From the NCBI GenBank assembly GCA_031264645.1, contig JAISDR010000032.1:1-5001 (forward strand): 5,001 bases of DNA. Reading direction: 5' to 3'. Of the stretch, positions 1-5,001 are shown one piece after another. The first letter of the stretch is position 1, and each line of letters begins with the position of its first letter. The notes beneath the pieces are model-generated. The model saw only the letters and a program-made list of their open reading frames with translations. It was not told where the DNA came from and ran no database searches. Both the position numbers and the translations under genes were made by a program. This DNA is from Prevotellaceae bacterium (lineage in GTDB: Bacteria; Bacteroidota; Bacteroidia; Bacteroidales; UBA932).

Positions 1-1361
1 CTTTCGTCTTTCTGACTGACCGCGACAAGGGTAATCGCACCCGTCGGACAGTTATTCGCACAAGTGTTGCACTGTACTTCGTCGCGGTTCACGATGCAGT
101 TATCCTTTATCCATACGGCTTTGCCGATGGAAATAGCGGACTTGTCAGCCGGAGTAATCGCACGGATAGCGCCGGTCGGACAAACCTGCGCACATTTTGT
201 ACATTCCGGACGGCAATAGCCTTTTTCGTAGGACATTTCGGGCTGCATCAGGGTGGCGAGCTTTGCCGACGGGCGCAGCACGTTAGCAGGACATACGGAC
301 ACGCAAAGCTGGCAGGCGGCACAGCGCTTGTTCATGTTGCGCAAACTGCCGGCTCCCGGAGGAACAATCGGCGTTTTACGTGCCGGTATCTTTTTATCCT
401 GAATATCCGCCAACCCGCCGTCCCCCTTGGGCTGTTGCGCCTTCACCGTTTGCGTCAGTGCAAAGACGCCCGCTATCGAGAGGAAACCGCGTCGGGATAC
501 GCCGCCATTCGCACCGGTTTCTTCGCTGGTCGCCTCATGCCTGATTTTTACCGGCGCATATTTCATTGCTCCGAACTTGCATTTTTCCATACACTTGAAA
601 CAGCTCACACAACGGCTTTTGTCTATGCTCAGGTTTTTCATGTCAATACATGAAGCCTTGCAATTCCGTTCGCACAAGCCGCATTTCTTACATTTCTCCG
701 CATCGAACGCCGGTCTGAAAATGGAGAAGCGGGAAAGCAGCCCAAGCGCGCTTCCCACCGGACATATTGTATTGCAATACGTCCGTCCGCCGCGCCGTGC
801 AAGTATGCCGACCACCACCAGCGTAAGGACTGCCGTGCCGAATATTACCCATCCTTTCATCCATACTTCCGTCGGATAAAAGGCATAGCTGTCCATTCTT
901 TCCGCCAGCCAGCCCAGCAGGTTGTTTCCCCAGCGATATACGGGAGCGAGGAAATTCGACGCCATACGCCCGTAAGCTGCATAAGGATCAAGCAGGGACA
1001 CAAGCGCATTGCCCTTCAAAATAACGGCAAGAGTAAATAAGCCGAGGACACCGTAACGCAGCCAAGATTTGGCGGTGGAATAATGGAAACGGTTTTTCTT
1101 TCTCTTTCCTGCAACGCGGGATATGCCGTCCTGCAACACGCCCAGCGGACAGATTACGGAACAGTAAACCCGTCCTAAAAGCAATGTGAGGATTGCCAGG
1201 AATGCTATCACGGCAACGTTTACCGCCAATATTGCCGGCAGAAGCTGTATTTTTGCCAGCCAGCCGAACCACAGGTGTACCGTTCCCGTGAAGTCGAGAA
1301 ACAGCAGGGTGAGGAGGGCAAAAAACACAGTGGCGACGATGAGCCTGATTTTATACAGCAT
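1..1361 (-). CDS. NapH/NapG-like membrane polyferredoxin (4Fe-4S binding protein), partial, C-terminus beyond left edge
   Basis: The minus frame is open from the ATG at 1361 to the window edge, giving 453 residues with no stop. About four membrane helices are visible (roughly residues 5-23, 42-63, 101-117 and 170-187). Two CxxxCP motifs (C67/C71 and C196/C200) each follow a helix, as in NapH and CcoG proteins. Two ferredoxin motifs follow (C224/227/230/234 and C251/254/257/261). Residues 289-300 are a twin-arginine-like SRRGFLSIAG segment with a hydrophobic stretch. Three more cysteine clusters come next: C347/350/353/357, C383/387/390/394 and C422/431/434/438, the last three ending in CP. 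This order equals NapH followed by NapG in one chain. The likely role is to carry electrons from the quinone pool or cytoplasm through Fe-S clusters to a periplasmic partner; that role is inferred. It lies 10 bases after the flavin-reductase gene and is probably co-transcribed with it. Confidence 0.88.
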   Translation of the reverse strand, partial: MLYKIRLIVATVFFALLTLLFLDFTGTVHLWFGWLAKIQLLPAILAVNVAVIAFLAILTLLLGRVYCSVICPLGVLQDGISRVAGKRKKNRFHYSTAKSWLRYGVLGLFTLAVILKGNALVSLLDPYAAYGRMASNFLAPVYRWGNNLLGWLAERMDSYAFYPTEVWMKGWVIFGTAVLTLVVVGILARRGGRTYCNTICPVGSALGLLSRFSIFRPAFDAEKCKKCGLCERNCKASCIDMKNLSIDKSRCVSCFKCMEKCKFGAMKYAPVKIRHEATSEETGANGGVSRRGFLSIAGVFALTQTVKAQQPKGDGGLADIQDKKIPARKTPIVPPGAGSLRNMNKRCAACQLCVSVCPANVLRPSAKLATLMQPEMSYEKGYCRPECTKCAQVCPTGAIRAITPADKSAISIGKAVWIKDNCIVNRDEVQCNTCANNCPTGAITLVAVSQKDE

Positions 1362-1371
1362 AATTGAATGT

Positions 1372-2028
1372 TTATCTGCGAAGCCAGACGGCTGTTATTT
1401 CGCCAATGACTATTTTGTGATAGTCGCTGGTTTCGGCATGGGCGTCGATGACGAATTTGCGTCCTTCTTCGGTGAGGAAATCATCCGGAGATACGGTCGT
1501 TACTTCAACCAGCTTACATTCTATGACGAGCCGGGCTTCCCTGTATGTCATATTTCCGGCAGGCGTTTGCACGGAGGAGAGCTTGCTTTCTTTCATCTTG
1601 TCGGTGTCCCGTCCGGATTTTTTTCCGAAAAGCATCATATCTTCCCTGTGTGCTTCGTCAAAATAAGACATGGTGTAAGTCTGTTCCCGGCGCATCAGTT
1701 CAAGAGTATAGCGGCTCGAGCGGAGAAAGCACCATGTTGCCGGGCGGTCGAACAGGATTCCCCAGCCGCCCCAGCTTGCAATCATCGAATTGTAGTGCGA
1801 CAGATTGCCGGCGGTGATAACCGTGTAATCTTTCCCGACCCGTTTGAAAACGTTGTCGGTAATTTCTTCGGGGGAAATGCCTGTAAATAACTCATCGAAA
1901 TTCATCGTTTGAATGTTTTTTGATTCTTCATTTTGTCCGGCAGGCGCCGTGTCTTCTTTTGGCGTCCGGTTTCCACAAGCTGTTGTAAGCAGTATACCGG
2001 AAACTAATGTGATTAAAATCCTGTTCAT
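1372..2028 (-). CDS. Flavin reductase-like FMN-binding split-barrel protein with lipoprotein signal
   Basis: This is a 218-residue protein. Residues 1-18 form a lipoprotein-type signal: MNR, a hydrophobic core, then TTAC with the acceptor Cys at 18. The -3 residue is T rather than the usual L, so the lipobox is slightly weak. A Gln/Glu/Asn-rich linker runs to about residue 40. The rest matches the flavin reductase-like domain: YTVITAG (68-74), then NSMIASWGGWG (80-90), the part of this family that lines the FMN phosphate and ring site, then FLRSSRYT (101-108), and C-terminal strands ending in an IGEITAVW segment (208-215). Family members bind FMN and catalyse, or take part in, NAD(P)H- or ferredoxin-linked flavin reduction. 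With an export signal there would be no periplasmic NAD(P)H, so the adjacent polyferredoxin is the plausible electron donor (inference). It is the first gene of the operon, with a Bacteroidota promoter at 2077-2084. Confidence 0.85.
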   Translation of the reverse strand: MNRILITLVSGILLTTACGNRTPKEDTAPAGQNEESKNIQTMNFDELFTGISPEEITDNVFKRVGKDYTVITAGNLSHYNSMIASWGGWGILFDRPATWCFLRSSRYTLELMRREQTYTMSYFDEAHREDMMLFGKKSGRDTDKMKESKLSSVQTPAGNMTYREARLVIECKLVEVTTVSPDDFLTEEGRKFVIDAHAETSDYHKIVIGEITAVWLRR

Positions 2029-2076
2029 GGTTCTTTATTTATTATCATTATATAATTTTATTTAAAATTCACGGCG

Positions 2077-2084
2077 CAAAGATA
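2077..2084 (-). promoter_or_regulatory. Bacteroidota-type -7 promoter element for the redox operon
   Basis: Read on the minus strand this is TATCTTTG, an exact match to the TAnnTTTG element used by the primary sigma factor of Bacteroides. It lies about 49 bases upstream of the ATG at 2028, leaving an AT-rich untranslated leader of about 40 bases. No clear TTTG-type -33 box is seen at the expected distance (about 2104-2108). This suggests that the promoter is weak or needs an activator, and direct repeats lie just where an activator would bind. Confidence 0.6.
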
Positions 2085-2106
2085 ATGCGGTATTTATATA
2101 GCTTGT

Positions 2107-2143
2107 TTTTCTGTGAGGTTCTTTTTTCTTTTCTGTGAGGTTC
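2107..2143. repeat. Two direct repeats of TTTTCTGTGAGGTTC, 22-bp period
   Basis: The identical 15-mer occurs at 2107-2121 and 2129-2143. The 22-bp spacing is about two helical turns, so both copies present the same face. Relative to the leftward promoter (-7 at 2077-2084) they begin around the -33 position and extend upstream, where transcription activators bind. A looser copy, TTTGTGAG, occurs at 2207-2214. The role as a binding site is an inference. Confidence 0.6.
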
Positions 2144-2291
2144 AATTGATGCTTTTTCGCACGAATTACTGTGATTATAAGCATTTTATCGGACAATTTT
2201 TCTCTGTTTGTGAGAATCTTTTTAATATAATGTTATCTGCGTGCGAAAAACAAAATCGGGTAAAACCTCCATTTCGTCCATTTTCCCGCCC

Positions 2292-2320
2292 CATTCGTCT
2301 ATTTTCCGAAATAGACAATG
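2292..2320. repeat. Inverted repeat (12-bp arms, one bulged base) upstream of rightward promoter
   Basis: The arms are CATT plus GTCTATTT (2292-2295 and 2297-2304) and AAATAGAC plus AATG (2309-2316 and 2317-2320), with the loop TCCG and one unpaired C at 2296. No T-run follows on either strand, so it does not look like a terminator. It ends about 10 bases before the -33 region of the rightward promoter, which suggests an operator. A related but non-palindromic stretch lies immediately upstream (2269-2286). Confidence 0.55.
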
Positions 2321-2330
2321 AAAATAAAAG

Positions 2331-2361
2331 TTCGCTATTTCACGAAAAAACTGTAATTTTG
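2331..2361 (+). promoter_or_regulatory. Bacteroidota-type promoter for the leader transcript upstream of the acyltransferase
   Basis: TAATTTTG at 2354-2361 is an exact match to the TAnnTTTG -7 element. A near -33 element (TTCG, 2331-2334, against TTTG) lies 19 bases upstream, the usual spacing. Transcription would start near 2368, giving a leader of about 335 bases before the acyltransferase ATG at 2704. That leader would include the 19-codon ORF and the terminator-like structures. Confidence 0.55.
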
Positions 2362-2405
2362 CGGCCGATAATTTTATTAAGTTTAAGATGTAAAAATAAA
2401 TAAAT

Positions 2406-2465
2406 ATGGCAGTACCGTATGTTCTTATTCCAAGAGGAAAAGGAATATATGATATAGAAAAGTAA
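2406..2465 (+). CDS. Possible 19-residue leader peptide or remnant ORF
   Basis: An ATG at 2406 opens a 19-codon frame reading MAVPYVLIPRGKGIYDIEK and stopping at TAA 2463-2465. It begins about 38 bases after the predicted transcript start and is preceded by an AT-rich stretch, as Bacteroidota start sites usually are. It ends 30 bases before the first helix of the downstream RNA-folding region, so it could act as a leader peptide. The MAVPY start also faintly recalls the N-terminus of Bacteroidota HU-like DNA-binding proteins, so a decayed gene start is another option. A frame this short can arise by chance. Confidence 0.3.
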   Translation: MAVPYVLIPRGKGIYDIEK

Positions 2466-2495
2466 AATAATATAATAATAATTTGAGCTAACGCT

Positions 2496-2655
2496 CTTAT
2501 TCTCACTTCTGAAATCGACCAAATTTTATCAAGTGTCAGAGAATAAGTTTGCGAAAGTTCACGTCTTCGGGCGTGAGCTGTTCGTGCTTATTTGGACACA
2601 AGGTTTTTGGTCGAACCTCAGAAGCAATAAGCAACGAACAGTTTCACGCTTTTTT
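2496..2655 (+). ncRNA. Candidate cis-acting leader RNA with mutually exclusive folds (attenuator or riboswitch-like)
   Basis: Several long complementary segments overlap so that they cannot all pair. Helix 1:2 is CTTATTCTC (2496-2504) with GAGAATAAG (2539-2547), nine perfect pairs. Helix 2:3 is a hairpin with a cUUCGg tetraloop: 2556-2565 with 2570-2579 (ten pairs including wobbles), extended by GCGAA (2551-2555) with TTCGT (2581-2585) and AATAAG (2542-2547) with CTTATT (2587-2592). Helix 3:4 is the terminator stem at 2571-2649. A fourth option is long-range: 2496-2501, 2506-2512 and 2515-2520 pair with 2626-2631, 2618-2624 and 2609-2614, which encloses the 2:3 hairpin and excludes the terminator. 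This nested logic fits a transcription switch controlling the acyltransferase. I do not recognise it as a known RNA family. Confidence 0.5.
2571..2655 (+). terminator. Intrinsic terminator-like hairpin upstream of the acyltransferase
   Basis: The stem pairs GCGTGA (2571-2576) with TCACGC (2644-2649), CTGTTCGT (2578-2585) with ACGAACAG (2634-2641), and GCTTATT (2586-2592) with AATAAGC (2626-2632). There are one-base irregularities at 2577/2642-2643 and 2633. An inner stem AGGTT/AACCT (2601-2605 with 2614-2618) caps it. A run of six T follows (2650-2655), then CTTT. It ends 48 bases before the acyltransferase ATG, so it would block transcription from the upstream promoter unless the alternative fold forms. 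Confidence 0.6.
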
Positions 2656-2703
2656 CTTTGCCAAAGAGTTTAGGGGTTTCACGTTCACAAATTCTTAAAT
2701 TTT

Positions 2704-3786
2704 ATGGTAAATAATGAATCTTCTTCTCAGACCATTCAATCACAAGTGATTGATTTTATGCGTTTCCCGATGATTATTGGCGTATTGTTTATTCACAACA
2801 GTACTTCTACCGTTCAAATTCCGGGTGCAGAATTCGGAACGGAGGCTTTTATGCCTGTTTTCTACTATTCCAGCAAGCTGTTTTCACAAGTTTTGGGTCG
2901 TATTGCCGTTCCGCTGTTCTTTTTCATGTCGGGTTTTCTATTCTTCCTGAATATGGAAAAGTTTAATAAGGACAGTTACAAAAACAAACTGCAAAGCCGT
3001 GTCGAAACTTTGCTAATTCCGTATCTGTTTTGGAATTTCGTAACTATCGCTTTTTATTTTGTGATGACTTCTATTCCCTATACAGCTTCTTTTGTTAATG
3101 GAGAAGTAGATATAAAGCATATATTCAGCTATTTATGGGTTACAGAAAATGGACCTCCGCTTGCATATCAATTTTGGTTTATCCGCGATTTAATGATAGC
3201 AGTTGTTTTAACGCCAATCATTTACTTATGTATAAAATATGGCAAAATCTACAGTATTATAATTTTAGGAATATTGTGGTATTGTGGTTTATGGATTAAA
3301 ATTTCCGGTCTTTGCACCTGCCTTTTCTTTTTCACTTTCGGGGCATATCTTGGAATGAACAAGAGAAATCTGCTCGAAGATTTTGGGAAAATACAAAAAC
3401 TCTCATTTATATTTTTCCCGCCAATTGCAATAATTGATTTATTAACAAAGCAATATGATTTCAATATTTACATACAAAAAGTTGATATAATTGTCGGCAT
3501 TATATTTTGTTTTAATTTGGTCGGGTGGCTGATAGGGAAAGGTAAAGTCAGGCCTGTTCCGTTTTTGTCATCTGCGGCTTTCTTTGTATACGCCGTTCAC
3601 GATCCGTTTTTTATGATTCCGATAAGGAAAATCAGTTATATGCTGCTCAGGCCTGCAACTGATTTTGCCTGCACCTGTTTATATTTTTTGAATGTTATTT
3701 CGGTTGCTTTGCTTACGCTTGGCTTTTACTATATTTTGAAACTGTTTTTACCGAAATTTACGGCTATTATTACAGGCGGGAGATAA
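2704..3786 (+). CDS. Acyltransferase family 3 integral membrane protein
   Basis: The protein has 360 residues, a normal length for acyltransferase-3 proteins, and many hydrophobic segments (about ten, from residue 16 to 350). Family hallmarks are visible. R20 is followed by ten residues and then H31 (RFPMIIGVLFIH), matching the catalytic Arg/His pair in the first helix. GRIAVPLFFFMSGFLFF (65-81) matches the second helix, FWFIRDL (157-163) the middle, and VYAVHDP (295-301) the late helix with a conserved His. Such enzymes transfer acetyl or other acyl groups to sugars of surface glycans, O-antigen or exopolysaccharide. The substrate cannot be told here, and no glycosyltransferases sit beside it. 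The ATG at 2704 follows an AT-rich stretch without a Shine-Dalgarno. Codon use is much more AT-rich than the redox operon, which suggests transfer. Expression may depend on the leader RNA upstream. Confidence 0.85.
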   Translation: MVNNESSSQTIQSQVIDFMRFPMIIGVLFIHNSTSTVQIPGAEFGTEAFMPVFYYSSKLFSQVLGRIAVPLFFFMSGFLFFLNMEKFNKDSYKNKLQSRVETLLIPYLFWNFVTIAFYFVMTSIPYTASFVNGEVDIKHIFSYLWVTENGPPLAYQFWFIRDLMIAVVLTPIIYLCIKYGKIYSIIILGILWYCGLWIKISGLCTCLFFFTFGAYLGMNKRNLLEDFGKIQKLSFIFFPPIAIIDLLTKQYDFNIYIQKVDIIVGIIFCFNLVGWLIGKGKVRPVPFLSSAAFFVYAVHDPFFMIPIRKISYMLLRPATDFACTCLYFLNVISVALLTLGFYYILKLFLPKFTAIITGGR

Positions 3787-3796
3787 ATGACACATA

Positions 3797-3856
3797 TGTC
3801 CGGATTGTATTTTATAAAATACAAAAAATGTCACGGATTGTATTTTGTAAAATACA
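3797..3856. repeat. Two copies of a 27-28 bp palindromic repeat (candidate operators)
   Basis: Copy 1 (3797-3823) and copy 2 (3829-3856) share TGTC, then CGGATTGTATTTT, then TAAAATACA, differing by one inserted A and one central base. The core is a palindrome: perfect over 20 bp in copy 1 (3805-3824), and 8-bp arms around GT in copy 2 (3839-3856). The start-to-start spacing is 32 bp. This is the form of a tandem operator for a dimeric repressor. It fills the space between the acyltransferase stop and the ATPase gene. Confidence 0.7.
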
Positions 3857-3869
3857 TTTTGTAGCTTTG
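3838..3869 (+). promoter_or_regulatory. Promoter of the ATPase gene, overlapped by the second palindrome
   Basis: TAGCTTTG (3862-3869) matches TAnnTTTG exactly. TTG (3838-3840) lies 21 bases upstream and is the best -33 candidate. Transcription would begin near 3876, about 10 bases before the ATG at 3887. The TGTATTTT/AAAATACA palindrome occupies the spacer between the two elements, so a protein bound there should block RNA polymerase. Confidence 0.6.
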
Positions 3870-3886
3870 CGAAAATTTTTGAAGAC

Positions 3887-5001
3887 ATGAAACATTTATT
3901 TTCAGCATTTTATCGCAAATTGGAAGAAACAGATATGCGTTTTGAACGTTATCTGAAAAGTCAAATTGATTGGAACAACCGTCTGACAGCCATTACCGGT
4001 GCACGCGGAACAGGCAAGACCACCATGTTGCTGCAACATATAAAAGAAAGCTTCGGCGCTAACCCGCAGGATGTATTGTATGTCAGTTTAGACAATATAT
4101 ATTTCAGTGTTAATAATTTATATTCGCTCGCCAACGATTGTTACCTGCTCGGCGGAAAAGAATTGTATCTCGACGAAGTGCATAAATATCCTGACTGGGC
4201 ACAGGAAATCAAGAATATTTATGACGACTTTCCAAAACTGAAAGTGGTTTTACCGGCTCGTCCATATTGCAGATTTTCAAGGCAAACGCAGATTTAAGCC
4301 GCCGGGTAAGGCATTTCCAGCTATACGGCTTGTCGTTCCGCGAATTTTTGATTTTTGAGGGTTTATTGCGAAAAACGCAACAGCCATTTTCGCTCGCCGA
4401 AATTCTTGAAAACCACGTTTCCATCGCGACAAAACTGGTCAAGGAAATCACGCCTTTACCCGCCTTTCAAAAATACCTGCAATACGGGTATTATCCATAT
4501 TACCAGGAAGATATGGTGGGTTATGGCGAGCGTGTGCTGCAAACGTTCAACTCCATCATGGAAAGTGATTTGCCGAACGTGGAAAGCATTGATTTTTACT
4601 CGATCAGCCGGATAAAAAAGCTGTTTTACATACTCTCGGAAATGGCGCCCTATACGCCGAACATTTCCCAGCTCAGCCAGCAGGTTGATGTAACCCGCGT
4701 AAGTTTAATGAATTATCTTTTGCTGCTCGAAAAAGCGCACGCGATTTTACTGCTGAAAAAAAAGGCGACAGGCATACGGCAAATGGTAAAGCCTGAAAAA
4801 GTTTATCTGCAAAATTCAAATTACAGCTACGCGCTTTCGGCCGAAAACCCCGAAACGGGAACCGTGCGTGAAACCTTTTTTTATAACCAGCTTCAGGTAA
4901 ATCACGATGTTGCATACACGGAAGAAACCGATTTTTGCATCGACGGGAAATATTATTTTGAAATTGGCGGGAAAAATAAAAATACACGGCAAATCAAAGA
5001 T
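3887..5001 (+). pseudogene. AAA ATPase with DUF4143-like C-terminal domain, frameshifted and cut by right edge
   Basis: The intact-looking first part (3887-4297 as read, 136 residues) has Walker A GARGTGKTT (38-46) and Walker B ELYLDEVHK (92-100). At 4248-4251 the frame breaks. Reading on in the -1 frame from TTT 4249 restores FTGSS, the usual sensor motif of this family, then RRVRHFQLYGLSFREFL, and stays open to base 5001 (251 more codons, 372 residues in all). The restored C-terminal part shows a helix-turn-helix-like stretch (ISQLSQQVDVTRVSLMNYL), RETFFYNQL, and a FEIGGKNK motif near the edge, as in DUF4143 nuclease-like domains. About 30 more residues would be expected. GTGGTTTTACC probably lost one T from a five-T run. 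This is either a real inactivating mutation or a sequencing error; the sequence is not a canonical slippery site. The cellular role of this abundant Bacteroidota family is unclear. Confidence 0.82.

Larger units (their letters stand above)
2029..2703. other. 675-bp AT-rich intergenic regulatory interval between divergent genes
   Basis: No convincing protein gene lies here. The longest open frames (for example 2113-2403 plus and 2222-2506 minus) are low-complexity, Phe/Ile/Leu-rich and resemble no family I recognise. The interval separates the leftward redox operon from the rightward acyltransferase gene and is clearly richer in A+T than the operon. It holds, from left to right: the operon promoter, a 22-bp-period direct repeat, a pair of similar CCATTTCGTC-type stretches (2269-2286 and 2291-2307), an inverted repeat, a rightward promoter, a 19-codon ORF and an RNA-folding region with a terminator. 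These are listed separately. Confidence 0.7.

Noticed and set aside
427..879. 150-residue plus-strand open frame, and the overlapping 435-653 frame
   Set aside because: They lie antisense to the polyferredoxin, whose cysteine motifs prove the coding strand; the plus-frame products show no domain.
988..1272. 94-residue minus-strand frame
   Set aside because: It is in a different frame from the polyferredoxin, which covers the same bases with conserved CxxxCP motifs.
1186..1890. 234-residue plus-strand open frame
   Set aside because: It spans the antisense of two well-supported minus-strand genes and has no family features.
2113..2403. 96-residue plus-strand frame in the intergenic interval
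   Set aside because: Phe/Ile-rich composition, includes the direct repeats and the inverted repeat, and overlaps the promoter at 2354-2361; no recognisable domain.
2222..2522. Two overlapping minus-strand frames of 94 and 60 residues
   Set aside because: Low-complexity translation of AT-rich DNA, in conflict with the promoter and leader signals on the plus strand.
2496..2655. Group II intron, tmRNA or 6S RNA
   Set aside because: I could not find the domain V-type hairpin, a tRNA-like end, or the single open-bubble stem expected of these; the terminator and competing helices fit a leader RNA better.
3797..3856. CRISPR-like or transposon terminal repeats
   Set aside because: There are only two copies with a 5-base gap, no spacers and no transposase nearby; an operator role fits better.
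4355..4615. 86-residue plus-strand frame
   Set aside because: It is an out-of-frame shadow of the restored ATPase reading frame, which carries the family motifs through the same bases.

Overview
The window looks like chromosomal DNA from a member of the Bacteroidota, most likely Bacteroidales. Three things point there: promoter elements of the Bacteroides type (TAnnTTTG at -7) in front of genes on both strands, no Shine-Dalgarno motifs, and gene families typical of that group (a lipoprotein flavin reductase paired with a polyferredoxin, and a DUF4143-type AAA ATPase). No species can be named from the sequence alone.

Positions 1-2028 (minus strand) hold a compact redox operon. It starts with a flavin-reductase-like protein carrying a lipoprotein signal (1372-2028). 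Ten bases later comes a large membrane polyferredoxin (1-1361), which runs off the left edge. The polyferredoxin reads as a natural fusion of a NapH-like membrane half and a NapG-like half joined by a twin-arginine segment. Together they suggest electron transfer across the inner membrane to a periplasm-facing flavoprotein; the final acceptor is not in the window.

Positions 2029-2703 are an AT-rich, 675-base non-coding interval full of regulatory structure. It contains a promoter for the redox operon with two direct repeats 22 bp apart just upstream, a strong inverted repeat at 2292-2320, a rightward promoter ending at 2361, a 19-codon ORF (2406-2465), and then a run of mutually exclusive RNA helices ending in an intrinsic terminator (2571-2655). 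The last part has the geometry of a transcription attenuator or riboswitch in front of the next gene and is the most interesting item here.

Positions 2704-3786 (plus) encode an AT-rich integral-membrane acyltransferase of the acyltransferase-3 family, with no other surface-polysaccharide genes visible beside it.

Positions 3787-3886 carry two copies of a 27-28 bp repeat with a TGTATTTT/AAAATACA palindrome. The second copy sits between the -33 and -7 elements of the promoter for the last gene, as an operator would. That gene (3887 to the right edge) is an AAA ATPase with a C-terminal DUF4143-like domain. It is broken by a one-base frameshift at about 4248-4251 and continues past the window.
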